Shown: positions 9,465-18,350, counted from the stretch's first letter. The stretch: 64,000 bases of DNA from Ditibartonella choladocola (GCF_002007565.1 NZ_CP015625.1:2679501-2743500); one strand, 5' to 3'. The notes: generated by a model from the sequence alone, not told the origin. Made by a program: numbers and translations.

Positions 9465-9499
9465 AGGACGAATTAGGGCGAATCTAACATTTTCGTCCT
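9465..9499. promoter_or_regulatory. Inverted repeat between the ThiE-like and OpgC-like genes
   Basis: AGGACGAA (9465-9472) and TTCGTCCT (9492-9499) are perfect 8-bp arms separated by 19 bp, 26 bp upstream of the ThiE-like start codon in a divergent promoter region. It could be a looping operator or a leader hairpin. Confidence 0.3.
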
Positions 9500-9608
9500 A
9501 ACCATTTCTTACAATGATTTCACTCTGGAAAGAAATGTGATTGTGCTTTTCTTAATTTGGACTCCAATTTGGTTTCAAATCGGATAATGACGCAGAAACA
9601 ATTTTTCT

Positions 9609-10844
9609 TTGATGAGTGAAATGGCCAGCAGAAATTTCAATTCTTTGACGCAAGTGACAACGTCCAAAAGGGATACCCGCATTGATGTTTTTCGGGCGTT
9701 AGCGTTGTTGACGATTTTCATAAACCATGTACCCGGTACAATCTATGAATGGTTCACCCATAAACATTTCGGCTTCTCTGATTCTGCCGAAGCCTTTGTT
9801 CTGATTTCCGGAATTTCGGTCGGCCTTGCTTATGGCAGCAAATTTTTTGGCCAAAATCGCCTTATCATCTCGTTAAAGCTTCTGCGTCGGTCGGCAACGC
9901 TCTATTCCGCCCATATTCTGACAACTCTGGTCAGTCTTTCCATTTTTGTCAGTGCTGCTACATTTTTTCACCGGCCGGAATTTCTGAATGTCAATAATAT
10001 CCCGACCTTGCTGAAAGATCCCGCACAATCATTGCTGGGGCTTGTAACGCTTGGTCACCAGCTCGGTTATAACAATATCCTGTCGCTTTATCTTGTTTTG
10101 ATTCTTGCGACACCCTTTATGCTCTATCTTGCCAATAAATCACTCAAATTATTGGTTATTTTGTCGGTTGCAATCTACATCATTGGCGGATTTTACGGCA
10201 TTGCACCGCATAATTACCCGACAAAAGGCGTATGGTTTCTGAATCCGCTTTCATGGCAATTATTATTTGTTATCGGCCTTTCGGTGACACTTTATGTCAA
10301 AAGGGGTGGATGTCTCCCCTGTCACCCTTTTTTGTTGGCAAGTGCACTAGCCTACCTTGTCATTTCCTGTTTATGGGTACGCCTTGGCTGGTGGTGGATT
10401 AATCCGACAATGGGGCTTCCCGCGACGCTTACCGGTTTCAATAAAACTTTTCTTTCTCTGCCGCGGCTTTTCCATATTCTGGCTCTTGCCTATCTTATTG
10501 TTTCAATTCGTCCATTAAACCGGATCGCAAAAGTGGATGCCAACCATCCTCTTGCCATCCTCGGCAAGCATAGCCTTGCGGTTTTTGTGACGGGCACAGT
10601 TCTTGCCATGGCAGGGCAGGTTTTGAAGGTCGTCAATCCGGGCGGTCTTTATTATGATACACTCTTGTTGACGACCGGCATTGTTATTCAATTTGCAGTT
10701 GCCTACTATTTTGAATGGGTAAAAATCGCCACAAAAGAACTTGAAGCCGGTGTTAAAACCTATAACCGCCCGATTGCCCCGGCAATAGAGACAAAGAAGG
10801 TCGCAACAGGCGATATTGCCGACCAAGGCTGGCAGAAAGCCTGA
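9609..10844 (+). CDS. OpgC-domain membrane protein (acyltransferase)
   Basis: A 411-residue integral membrane protein of the OpgC family (PF10129). The N-terminus has the family signature RIDVFRALALLTIFINHVPG near residues 23-42 and a second block DSAEAFVLISGISVGLAYG. About ten hydrophobic segments follow. OpgC adds succinyl groups to osmoregulated periplasmic glucans in Brucella and relatives, so this is the likely role, although the glucan synthase is not in the window. Start codons at 9609 (TTG or ATG context) and at the ATG three codons later (MASRNF) are both possible. It is a single gene with its own promoter region. Confidence 0.82.
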   Translation: MMSEMASRNFNSLTQVTTSKRDTRIDVFRALALLTIFINHVPGTIYEWFTHKHFGFSDSAEAFVLISGISVGLAYGSKFFGQNRLIISLKLLRRSATLYSAHILTTLVSLSIFVSAATFFHRPEFLNVNNIPTLLKDPAQSLLGLVTLGHQLGYNNILSLYLVLILATPFMLYLANKSLKLLVILSVAIYIIGGFYGIAPHNYPTKGVWFLNPLSWQLLFVIGLSVTLYVKRGGCLPCHPFLLASALAYLVISCLWVRLGWWWINPTMGLPATLTGFNKTFLSLPRLFHILALAYLIVSIRPLNRIAKVDANHPLAILGKHSLAVFVTGTVLAMAGQVLKVVNPGGLYYDTLLLTTGIVIQFAVAYYFEWVKIATKELEAGVKTYNRPIAPAIETKKVATGDIADQGWQKA

Positions 10845-11161
10845 AACAGGATCAAGCCTTATAAAAACTGTTTGGCAGAATTGACATTCGTGCTGTCAAA
10901 GAACCGGATAACGCTTTCACAGGGTGAAGTTCGGGAAATATCGGCAAAACCGGCTATTGATTGCTTTGTCAAATGATAAAAGCCAAAACTATCGGTCTGC
11001 TTTTGGGGCGTTAACCTTGCATTAAGGAATTCGTTGCGAAAACAGTCGAAAAAGTGCAATTTCCCTTTGGTTCAAAAAACGATGGTGACAATTGGGGGAG
11101 ACCATCTTTATTTGGCTATTATAAACATAATAAATTCGGAAAACGGGTTGGAGTGTGAAGA
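10845..11161. other. Gene-free gap between the OpgC-like gene and rcdA
   Basis: About 317 bp without a convincing gene. TTGACA (10881-10886) and TGTCAA (10894-10899) form a short inverted repeat with a 7-bp spacer, which may be chance. A minus-strand 66-codon frame here shows no recognisable protein. The last 60 bp should hold the rcdA promoter. Confidence 0.5.
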
Positions 11162-11680
11162 TTGCATCCGCAGGATTTTCATAATGACAACATGATTGTC
11201 ATGTTCGAGCACGGAGCGTTCGACAGTGCGTTTTCGCGTCTTTATGACGAGGGAATGTCGTTGATTGAAAAAACTGCTTCCTATATTGACGGTGACGGAA
11301 AAGTCGCCTCGCGGAACCTTTCCGGAGAAGCCTCTTCACTTTATGCTGCCGAAGCAATGCGTATGAGTACGCGGCTTATGCAGGTGGCTTCGTGGCTGTT
11401 GTTGTTTCGTGCGGCACGCGAAAAAGAAATGTCGAAAGATCAAATAGCTCAGGAAAAAGCCAAAGTCAGCCTTAACACGCCCTCTCTTATTGACGAAAAC
11501 GAACATTGGCAGGAACTGCCGGACGAATTCAAACAACTTGTCGAGCTATCGTTGCGTATAGAAGAACGCGTACGCCATATGGATCATGATGTCGAAAGCG
11601 CTTTAACCGGTGAAAATGGCGATGACAATCCCGTTAACAAGCAAATCGAAATGCTGAAAGCCGTTTTTCAGCATAATTAA
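11162..11680 (+). CDS. rcdA: RcdA family protein (DUF1465), adaptor for CtrA degradation
   Basis: A helical protein of up to 172 residues of the DUF1465 family. In Caulobacter RcdA helps deliver the cell-cycle regulator CtrA to the ClpXP protease. Family blocks seen are the helix SRLYDEGMSLIEKTASYID, the segment EAMRMSTRLMQVASWLL near residues 60-76 and the C-terminal ELSLRIEERV. The TTG start at 11162 has GGAG 8 bp upstream; the ATG at 11192 would remove ten residues and is an alternative. The disordered acidic C-terminus is typical. It stands just before ruvC but is not clearly in its operon. Confidence 0.85.
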   Translation: MHPQDFHNDNMIVMFEHGAFDSAFSRLYDEGMSLIEKTASYIDGDGKVASRNLSGEASSLYAAEAMRMSTRLMQVASWLLLFRAAREKEMSKDQIAQEKAKVSLNTPSLIDENEHWQELPDEFKQLVELSLRIEERVRHMDHDVESALTGENGDDNPVNKQIEMLKAVFQHN

Positions 11681-11755
11681 CCCGCTGTTCATTCTGTTTC
11701 CTTTTTGTTCACAATCAACTATAAAAATCGGGTCGAAACTTTTATATTGCGAAGT

Positions 11756-12265
11756 ATGGGTGAAGCGATTCGTATTATAGGTATTGATCCCGGTTTGAGA
11801 CGTACAGGCTATGGTGTCATCGAAACACTGGGAAATAATCTGAAATTTGTAACTTCCGGTACTATCAGATCGGATGACCAGTTGAGTTTGGCTTCCAGAT
11901 TATCGACACTTTATGATGGTTTAACGGAAATTATTCATCATTATATGCCACTAGAAGCTGCCGTCGAGCAGACTTTTGTGAATAAGGATGCAACAGCCAC
12001 ACTTAAACTTGGACAAGCGCGCGGCATTGCCTTGTTGGCACCGGCTCAAGCCGGCTTGCCGGTTGCCGAATATGCGCCGAATTCGATCAAGAAGGCGGTT
12101 ATCGGCGTTGGACATGGTGAAAAACAACAAATTCATATGATGGTGAAAGTCCTGATGCCGCGAGCCAATTTCGATTCAAGTGACGCGGCCGATGCTTTGG
12201 CAATTGCCATATGTCATGCCCATAACCGCAACAGTCTTGAAAAACGCTTGAAGGCTTTGGCATGA
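11756..12265 (+). CDS. ruvC: Crossover junction endodeoxyribonuclease RuvC
   Basis: A 169-residue Holliday junction resolvase. The catalytic acids are all present: D11 in IGIDPG, E71 in VEQTF, and D143 and D146 in [10 protein letters not shown] chose the ATG at 11756 ([13 protein letters not shown]); the frame is open upstream to 11705, but the extra residues do not belong to the family. It overlaps ruvA by 4 bp (ATGA), the first link of a tight ruvCAB-ybgC operon. No clear LexA box (GTTC-N7-GTTC) is visible directly upstream. Confidence 0.95.
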   Translation: MGEAIRIIGIDPGLRRTGYGVIETLGNNLKFVTSGTIRSDDQLSLASRLSTLYDGLTEIIHHYMPLEAAVEQTFVNKDATATLKLGQARGIALLAPAQAGLPVAEYAPNSIKKAVIGVGHGEKQQIHMMVKVLMPRANFDSSDAADALAIAICHAHNRNSLEKRLKALA

Positions 12266-12876
12266 TTGGAAAATTGAAGGGTATTATTGACGAAATCAAT
12301 GCCGATCACCTGATCGTTGATGTTCATGGCGTCGGTTATATCGTGTTTGCAAGCCCACGCCTTCTTGGAAGCCTGACAGGCATTGGCGAAGCTGTAACCC
12401 TCTTTATCGAAACGCAGGTACGCGAAGACGCCATCAAACTTTTCGGCTTTGCAACAAAAGCGGAAAAACAATGGTTTGCGCTGTTGCAAACAGTTCAGGG
12501 AGTGGGCGCGAAGGTAGCCCTTGCTCTTGTCGGAACATTGTCAACTTCAGAAATTGCCAATGCAATTGCTTTGAAAGATATTGCCATGATCTGCCGTGCT
12601 CCGGGTGTCGGCAAAAAAGTGGCAGAACGTATAGTCACAGAACTGAAAAACAAAATTCCCGAATTTACCGGCAGTAACAAGAATATAACCTTGAAGCAGG
12701 AAATTGGAGAGGGAAATTCTTCACAAGCAATTCTGGATGCGGTTTCTGCATTGGAAAATCTTGGCTATTCGCGCGATCAGGCTGCCAATGCCGTTCAAAG
12801 TGCATTGCGTCAGGCAGGTGATGATGCTGATTCCGCCAAGCTGATAAAGCTTGGTTTAAAGGAACTTTCAAGGTAA
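12262..12876 (+). CDS. ruvA: Holliday junction DNA helicase subunit RuvA
   Basis: A 204-residue protein that forms the tetramer holding the four-way junction. [21 protein letters not shown] is the usual OB-fold start. Two helix-hairpin-helix motifs follow, around [14 protein letters not shown] (near 75-90) and [13 protein letters not shown] (near 112-126). The C-terminal domain III ([15 protein letters not shown]) contacts RuvB. The start overlaps the ruvC stop, and ruvB begins 9 bp after its stop. Confidence 0.96.
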   Translation: MIGKLKGIIDEINADHLIVDVHGVGYIVFASPRLLGSLTGIGEAVTLFIETQVREDAIKLFGFATKAEKQWFALLQTVQGVGAKVALALVGTLSTSEIANAIALKDIAMICRAPGVGKKVAERIVTELKNKIPEFTGSNKNITLKQEIGEGNSSQAILDAVSALENLGYSRDQAANAVQSALRQAGDDADSAKLIKLGLKELSR

Positions 12877-12885
12877 GCTTGCAGA

Positions 12886-13929
12886 ATGGATAACAACAAA
12901 CGCCTGATTTCAGCCGATAAACGCGATGAAGATGGAGACATTTCTTTACGTCCCCAATGTCTTGATGATTTTGTCGGTCAGGAAGTTGCGCGGGCAAATC
13001 TGAAAGTCTTTATTGAAGCTGCCAAAAGCCGTAATGAAGCTTTGGATCATGTTTTGTTCGTCGGCCCTCCCGGCCTTGGAAAGACAACGCTTGCGCAAAT
13101 TATGGCAAAAGAACTTGGTGTCAATTTCCATTCGACATCCGGTCCCGTGATCGCCAAGGCAGGCGACCTTGCCGCGCTTTTGACAAATCTGGAGGAACGC
13201 GATGTTCTTTTCATAGATGAGATTCATCGTTTAAGCCCCGCCGTTGAAGAAATCCTCTATCCTGCCATGGAAGATTTCCAGCTTGATCTTATTATTGGTG
13301 AAGGGCCTGCCGCACGTTCCGTCAAAATTGATCTTTCAAAATTTACCCTTGTTGCAGCAACGACGAGACTTGGCTTGCTGACAACCCCCTTGCGTGATCG
13401 TTTCGGTATTCCGATCAGGCTCAATTTTTATACCGTTGACGAGCTTGAACACATTGTCAAACGCAATGCCCATATTTTGCAAATGCCGATTGCCGAGGAT
13501 GGCGCAAGAGAAATTGCACGCCGTGCGCGTGGCACACCGCGTATTGCAGGCCGGCTTTTGCGTCGGGTCAGGGATTTTGCCTCTGTCGCCGGAGCACAAA
13601 CAATAGACAGAGACATTGCCAACGAGGCTTTGTTGCGTCTGGAAGTCGACCAGCTCGGTCTTGACCAGCTCGACCGGCGCTATCTTGGAATGATTGCTGA
13701 AAATTTTGGCGGTGGACCGGTCGGCATCGAAACAATTGCAGCCGGCTTATCCGAGCCTCGCGACGCAATTGAAGATATTATCGAACCCTATCTTATCCAG
13801 CAAGGATTCATACAAAGAACTCCAAGGGGAAGAATAATGACTGCAAAAGCGTGGACGCATATGGGGTTAAATCCTCCGAAGTCCATGGATCAAATGCAAA
13901 CGAACCTGTTTGGCGAATCCGATGATTGA
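12886..13929 (+). CDS. ruvB: Holliday junction branch migration ATPase RuvB
   Basis: A 347-residue AAA+ motor that drives branch migration with RuvA. Walker [10 protein letters not shown] is at residues 60-68, Walker [10 protein letters not shown] near 107-115, sensor 1 AATTRLG near 157, and the C-terminal winged helix ends with the family block [14 protein letters not shown]. Length and motifs are normal. The ybgC start lies inside its last codons. Confidence 0.97.
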   Translation: MDNNKRLISADKRDEDGDISLRPQCLDDFVGQEVARANLKVFIEAAKSRNEALDHVLFVGPPGLGKTTLAQIMAKELGVNFHSTSGPVIAKAGDLAALLTNLEERDVLFIDEIHRLSPAVEEILYPAMEDFQLDLIIGEGPAARSVKIDLSKFTLVAATTRLGLLTTPLRDRFGIPIRLNFYTVDELEHIVKRNAHILQMPIAEDGAREIARRARGTPRIAGRLLRRVRDFASVAGAQTIDRDIANEALLRLEVDQLGLDQLDRRYLGMIAENFGGGPVGIETIAAGLSEPRDAIEDIIEPYLIQQGFIQRTPRGRIMTAKAWTHMGLNPPKSMDQMQTNLFGESDD

Positions 13930-14377
13930 GAATGTTCCTTTTTGCGGCGAATTTATCGGTCATGTGCACCATCTTTTCGCTCGTGTCTATTTTGCCGACA
14001 CGGATTTTACCGGCGTCGTCTACCATGCCCGTTATCTTGAATTTCTGGAGCGTGGACGTTCCGAATTTATAAGATTAAGTCTGCGTAACCATAAAGAACT
14101 GGCAAATGGTGAGCAAAGTGAAAAATCGGGCTGGGTTGTGCATAAAATGGCTATTAGTTACCATAAATCCGCCCATTTTGACGATATACTAAATATCCGG
14201 ACGAGCATAATAAAAATGGGAGGGGCACGCCTCGTAATGGCTCAAAAAATTTTCCGAGAAGATGTATTGCTTGTTTCTGCCGAAGTTCAATTGGCGTTAG
14301 TCAATTCACAAGGATTTCCGCAACGCATACCGGATGAATTTATAGAAAGCTGGAATGTGATGATTGCAGGAAAATAA
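13922..14377 (+). CDS. ybgC: YbgC-type acyl-CoA thioesterase
   Basis: A 151-residue hotdog-fold thioesterase. The active-site block [20 protein letters not shown] lies near residues 25-44. The ATG at 13922 overlaps the ruvB stop by 8 bp; the TTG at 13910 is less likely. In relatives this gene usually leads into tolQRAB-pal, the envelope-spanning Tol complex, but here no tolQ follows and the next gene is a solute-binding protein about 200 bp away. It probably acts on acyl-CoA or acyl-ACP in envelope lipid metabolism. Confidence 0.9.
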   Translation: MIENVPFCGEFIGHVHHLFARVYFADTDFTGVVYHARYLEFLERGRSEFIRLSLRNHKELANGEQSEKSGWVVHKMAISYHKSAHFDDILNIRTSIIKMGGARLVMAQKIFREDVLLVSAEVQLALVNSQGFPQRIPDEFIESWNVMIAGK

Positions 14378-14401
14378 TTTTTTTAAATTCTTATCACTGC
14401 A

Positions 14402-14416
14402 TTAGAATTGTTCTAA
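14402..14416. promoter_or_regulatory. Candidate iron-control (ICE/Irr-like) palindrome
   Basis: TTAGAA-TTG-TTCTAA, 163 bp before the ATG of the solute-binding protein and 24 bp after the ybgC stop. It fits the ICE motif pattern (TTTAGAA-N3-TTCTAAA) recalled for the rhizobial Irr regulator in all six bases of each core arm. AT-rich sequence with possible -10 elements follows. Function is inferred only from the match. Confidence 0.35.
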
Positions 14417-14578
14417 ATTTTATTTTTAAGGATATAAATATATTTTAATGTTCTTCATGTTTGTTCCTTTTATTCTATTATTGAGTATATCAAGCAATTT
14501 TATTGTTAGGATATTGCTTGAGGATAAAGGCGTACTTTTTGTACGTTCTGATCGTCTTTCAAATTCAGGGAGTTGGGT

Positions 14579-15319
14579 ATGACTTTCAGGTTTATATTTA
14601 AAGTTGTCATTTGCGTGACAGCTTTAAGCTTTATAAAACTTGCACAAGCTCAGGAAGTTCGATTTGCAACCGATAATAATCACGTTCCATTCAGCTATAT
14701 GCAAGATGGAAAAATTAACGGTTTCGATGTAGATCTTTGGGATGCAATTGCCCGTGATATGGGTGTCAAATATAAAGTAACACCGATGGATTTTTCGACA
14801 ATCATGTCGGACGTTCACATCGGCCAGATTGATGTTGCTATGGCGGGATTAGCCATTACCAGAACGCGGACGAACGTTGTCGATTTTTCCAAGCCTTATT
14901 ATGCAGGTGGTCTGATCTTGTTGGTTCGCAATGATAGCAATATCAAATCAATTGATGATTTAAAGGAAAAAACGATTGCAATAAAGAACGGAACGAGTGC
15001 TTTTCCTTATGCAATCGAACATCTGCCGAATACCGAGCGTCGTCTGTATTCCGAAATAGACGGGGCGTTCAAGGATCTTCTGGAAGGCAATGTCGATGCT
15101 GTGTTATATGATACGCCTGCTTTGTTGAATTATGCAGCAACGACCGGCAAAGGCAAAGTCAAGACTGTCGGAGACGATCTTGAACAACAGAATTATGGTG
15201 CGGCTTTCCCCCAAGGTAGCCAGTTGGTGACGCGTTATAACACTGCTCTCGATCACCTGAAAGAAAATGGTACATATGCAACGATTTATAAAAAATGGTT
15301 CGGCATTGATCCGCACTGA
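14579..15319 (+). CDS. Amino-acid ABC transporter substrate-binding protein (family 3), orphan
   Basis: A 246-residue periplasmic binding protein (PF00497) with a signal peptide likely cut after AQA near residue 22. The ligand-site blocks are present: FATDNNHVPFSY, NGFDVDLWDAIARDMG and AMAGLAITRTRTNVVDFSKPYY (glutamine/polar amino acid type). The ATG at 14579 has AGGGAG upstream; a TTG two codons earlier is less likely. No permease or ATPase gene is adjacent, so it must use a transporter encoded elsewhere or act as a sensor ligand carrier. An ICE-like palindrome and a CGTAC-TTTTT-GTACG repeat (14531-14545) lie upstream. No terminator is visible after it. Confidence 0.88.
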   Translation: MTFRFIFKVVICVTALSFIKLAQAQEVRFATDNNHVPFSYMQDGKINGFDVDLWDAIARDMGVKYKVTPMDFSTIMSDVHIGQIDVAMAGLAITRTRTNVVDFSKPYYAGGLILLVRNDSNIKSIDDLKEKTIAIKNGTSAFPYAIEHLPNTERRLYSEIDGAFKDLLEGNVDAVLYDTPALLNYAATTGKGKVKTVGDDLEQQNYGAAFPQGSQLVTRYNTALDHLKENGTYATIYKKWFGIDPH

Positions 15320-15702
15320 TAGCGAGACCCGAAAATAAAATTTTTTAAAGCGCTTATAGAATTGCGTTTTTGCTCGTCCGGCACTCGTTTGATATCTCGC
15401 GTTTAATGGTAAAAATCTCTTCGGTACGTATTTGTTACAGTTAATTGCGCCGCAGCGGAGCGGGCGCCATTTTCAGTTGCACTTTAACGTCGATAGTCTG
15501 TTTTTCCATGTTATTAAACGTCAATATGAAACCACTGACAAATGTCTTTATTTCTTGAACTGTAAATCTACTGCCGACGACTTTCCAAAATAAGTCGAAA
15601 GACTCTTCGGGAAAATTCCTGCCACCCTTATTTTTCCATTTTTGCCGTTTGAAAATTGGAATGGCGACCAAATATCAAGCAGGATTCATAACAGCTCCCT
15701 AT
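15320..15702. other. Gene-free flank of the repeat array
   Basis: No convincing gene. A minus-strand frame at 15441-15671 (76 codons, TTG start, no Shine-Dalgarno) has no recognisable family and is treated as doubtful. GCGCC and GGCGC around 15448-15469 could form a weak hairpin. Confidence 0.4.
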
Positions 15703-16510
15703 CTCGTTACAGCCCCCATCCTCTACACTCCGCCCAACGAGTTATAGCCGCCCATTCTGCTAATGTCGTCGCATCCGGCTACTGTCGTCACTCTCGCTAC
15801 AGTCCCCCCATCCTCTCCCTTCCGCCCAACGAGTTATAGCTTTCCCGCTCTGCTATTGCCTTCGTATCCGGCTACTGTTCTCAATCTCGCTACAGTCCCC
15901 CCAATCCTCTACCGCCCGCCCAACGAGTTATAGCTTTCTCGTTCTGCTACTGTCGTCGCATCCGGCTAATGTCCTCACTCTCGCTACAGCCCCCATCCTC
16001 TACCCTCCGCCTAACGAGTTATAGCTCCCCATTCTGCCATTGCCGTCGCATCCGGCTACTGTTCTCAATCTCGCTACAGTCCCCCCAATCCGCTATCGCC
16101 CGCCCAACGAGTTATAGCTTTCCCGTTCTGCTATTGCCGTCGCATCCGGCTACTGTTCTCAATCTCGCTACAGTCCCCATCCTCTACCGCCCGCCCAACC
16201 TGCGATAGCTTTCCCGTTCTGCTACTGCCCTCCAATGCAGCTACTGTCTTCACTCTTGCTACAGTCCCCCATCCTCTCCCTTCCGCCCAACGAGTTATAG
16301 CTCCCCGTTCTGCTAATGTCGTCGCATCCGGCTACTGTCCTCGCTCTCGCTACAGTCCCCCATCCTCTCCCCGCCGCCCAACGAGATATAGCTTTCTCGT
16401 TCTGCTACTGTCGTCGCATCCGGCTACTGTTCTCGCTCTCGCTACAGCCCCCCCACCCTCTACCGCCGCCCAACCAGTTATAGCCGCCCGTCCGCTAGCG
16501 TCTTCTCAAC
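15703..16510. repeat. Hierarchical tandem array: nine 90-94-bp units, each of five 18-20-bp monomers
   Basis: Units start at 15703, 15793, 15886, 15980, 16070, 16164, 16255, 16346 and 16438; the last holds four monomers. Each full unit has five monomers with cores GCTACAG, CTACC (variable), GTTATAG, GCTAYTG and GCTACTG, each followed by a pyrimidine-rich tail ending in CAT, AAC or AAT. In unit 5 the monomers are 20, 19, 18, 19 and 18 bp. Corresponding monomers of different units resemble each other more than neighbours within a unit, so units were copied as blocks of five. Unit lengths are not multiples of three and reading frames break, so it is not coding. The plus strand is C/T-rich. It lies between convergent genes. 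Confidence 0.95.
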
Positions 16511-16619
16511 TTCCTCGGCGGTCTTTTCGGCGGCCTCCTATTGTTTTTCTTTTCTGCAAAATTGTTTCTGCACACCGGCTTCACTTGCTGTTTCGCCGCC
16601 TATATCCGCCCATAGAAAG

Positions 16620-16890
16620 GTCGATCCTATAAAATAGCGATATAAACAATATTTCGTTTATATTTCAAAATCTGTATCATTTTATGATAATAACATGAAT
16701 AATCATTTTTTTATTTTATAGTTATATGTTATTTATAATTTTTATTATAATTATTTATAATAGTTATATAAATAGTTTACCGTTCACTGAATAATATTTC
16801 ATATCTATTTTAAATTATATATAACTATTTAAAATAAAAATTATACTTATATTACTAATCATAAATTTTTTTAAATATGTTTTTCTAGCA
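16620..16890. other. Very AT-rich block with inverted repeats beside the array
   Basis: About 270 bp made almost only of A and T, in sharp contrast to the C-rich array before it. It contains two perfect inverted repeats: ATATAAAC (16640-16647) with GTTTATAT (16656-16663), and TATTTTAAAT (16806-16815) with ATTTAAAATA (16827-16836). No reading frame or DnaA box (TTATNCACA) was found by eye. Confidence 0.7.
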
Positions 16891-17000
16891 GTGCCGGCAA
16901 GATGTGCAACAACCGGACTGACCGGTTTAAAAATCGGATTATGCCGGTTTTAACAATGGAAATACCGAAGTTTCTTATTGCCCGCCGACGTCGATAAAAC

Positions 17001-17060
17001 TCTGCTAATAAAACGCAAAAAGCTGCTTAATCTGCTTATAAAATGCAAAAAGCCCCGTGA
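17001..17060. repeat. 30-bp direct repeat, two copies
   Basis: The two halves, 17001-17030 and 17031-17060, share TCTGCTWATAAAAYGCAAAA and the following AGC. The second copy runs into the porin terminator stem, so the duplication arose at the end of the porin transcript. Confidence 0.7.
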
Positions 17061-17071
17061 AGGGGCTTTTT
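17042..17071 (-). terminator. Intrinsic terminator of the porin gene
   Basis: AAAAAGCCCC (17047-17056) pairs with GGGGCTTTTT (17062-17071) over a 5-nt loop. On the minus strand it ends in a T-run, 22 bp after the porin stop. Confidence 0.85.
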
Positions 17072-17092
17072 AGCTGTGCAATATTTGACGGT

Positions 17093-18220
17093 TTAGAAGT
17101 CGCGTTGAATACGGATAGCGCCGCCGATAGCATCCTGATCGTGCAAATCCGAATGGACATCATTCCATTTACGATAGTTGACTTCCGGCATAACGGTAAG
17201 ACCGGGAAGCATTTCATAAGCAACATTGGCGGCTGTGTAAGTATTGCCTACACCTTCATAAGACAACTGGAAGTTTCCTGTTGTTTTCGGCGTGAATTTA
17301 TAAGAAGCGCCGAGCCAGCCAACCCATTTTCCGCCCCATGTACCGTAGAAACTGTCGACAGCGCGGATACCGCGACGACCGTCGCGGATGATGGAATCTT
17401 TATCTTCAATGTCCTCATAATAGGTGTCTTTCAAATCCTTATAGGCACCCATAACCCAGATATTGAAAGCGTCGGTAATCTTCAGGTTGACTTTTGCCTT
17501 GCCAATCCATGCTTCATTTACGGCATCGTAAGCACCGGCACCTGTAATTGATCCCCAACCTTGTTCAAACTTCAAACCGGCCACAACATCGGGGGTGTAA
17601 TCTTCTATCGTTCCGTTGAAGTCGGTATCTTCGTCGCCGCCCTGCTCGATTGAAACCATTGCCGTCAAACCACTGCTGAAAGCATATTGGTACTGGATCA
17701 TATTGGTACGATAGGCACCGCCCAAGATAACGTCATCATTGATGAAGTTGCCATAATAATCGAAGAATGTATTCAATGCCGATTCATCAACACCGATATG
17801 CAAACCGCCGAGTTCGATATAACCGAAGCGCAATTCCGACGAAGATGAATCCGTCCCGTCGTCAAAATCGGAACGCAACTCGATATGTGTTTTCAAAGTT
17901 CCGAGTTCGGTTTCGGAAGCTGTTGCAACGAGCAAATGGGCACGGACTTCATCGCGCCAGGTTTTCATATTACGTTCGTCACGCGAACGGGCATAAACAT
18001 CGTCACCACCCTTCGCCTGCGCATAGACAAAACCACCCAGTTTCAAACATGTATCAGTGCCCGGAATATAGAAATACCCTTCGCCATAAGCGTCGCAGAC
18101 ACGGACATATTCGACCGGTTCAGCTTCCGGCAAGGCGACATCGGCTGCCTTTGCCGCTGTTGTTTGAATTGCGATAACCGCTGAAGTTACCATGAATGCC
18201 TGAAATAATTTATTCATCAT
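17093..18220 (-). CDS. Outer-membrane porin, Omp2/Porin_2 family
   Basis: A 375-residue beta-barrel porin for passive entry of small solutes. The signal peptide (MMNKLFQAFMVTSAV, then AAKA|A near residue 25) is followed by the family hallmark VRVCDAYGEGYFYIPGTDTC near residues 40-59 and LKLGGFVYAQ, as in Brucella Omp2a/Omp2b. Alternating hydrophobic strands run to the C-terminal phenylalanine (IQRDF), the assembly signal. A second ATG one codon later is equally possible. The gene stands alone with a long leader holding inverted repeats and its own terminator. Confidence 0.93.
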   Translation of the reverse strand: MMNKLFQAFMVTSAVIAIQTTAAKAADVALPEAEPVEYVRVCDAYGEGYFYIPGTDTCLKLGGFVYAQAKGGDDVYARSRDERNMKTWRDEVRAHLLVATASETELGTLKTHIELRSDFDDGTDSSSSELRFGYIELGGLHIGVDESALNTFFDYYGNFINDDVILGGAYRTNMIQYQYAFSSGLTAMVSIEQGGDEDTDFNGTIEDYTPDVVAGLKFEQGWGSITGAGAYDAVNEAWIGKAKVNLKITDAFNIWVMGAYKDLKDTYYEDIEDKDSIIRDGRRGIRAVDSFYGTWGGKWVGWLGASYKFTPKTTGNFQLSYEGVGNTYTAANVAYEMLPGLTVMPEVNYRKWNDVHSDLHDQDAIGGAIRIQRDF

Positions 18221-18271
18221 TGCCCCGAAAAGTTACTTATCGAACCTGTCGATAATGTATTGACTGTCTGT

Positions 18272-18308
18272 CATGGACCTCTCACTTAGCAAGCCCGTCA
18301 TGTCCATG
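18272..18308 (-). other. Hairpin in the presumed porin leader
   Basis: CATGGAC (18272-18278) pairs with GTCCATG (18302-18308) over 23 nt, 52 bp upstream of the porin start. It may shape the leader RNA or be an sRNA target; this is only a suggestion. Confidence 0.3.
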
Positions 18309-18350
18309 CAAATCCCGACGAGCAAATAGAAATTCTGATGCATCTATACA

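Noticed and set aside
10859..11059. 66-codon minus-strand frame between the OpgC-like gene and rcdA
   Set aside because: No family, no ribosome site, and no conserved features visible.
11681..11755. LexA box before ruvC
   Set aside because: GTTC words occur but not with the 7-bp spacing.
15441..15671. 76-codon minus-strand frame beside the array
   Set aside because: TTG start without a ribosome site, no recognisable family, and it begins next to the repeat.
15642..16208. Plus-strand frames inside the repeat array (65 and 79 codons)
   Set aside because: Unit lengths of 90-94 bp are mostly not multiples of three, so no frame persists; the frames are by-products of repeat composition.
15703..16510. 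CRISPR array
   Set aside because: Units are contiguous, with no unique spacers, and units vary internally; no cas genes are near.
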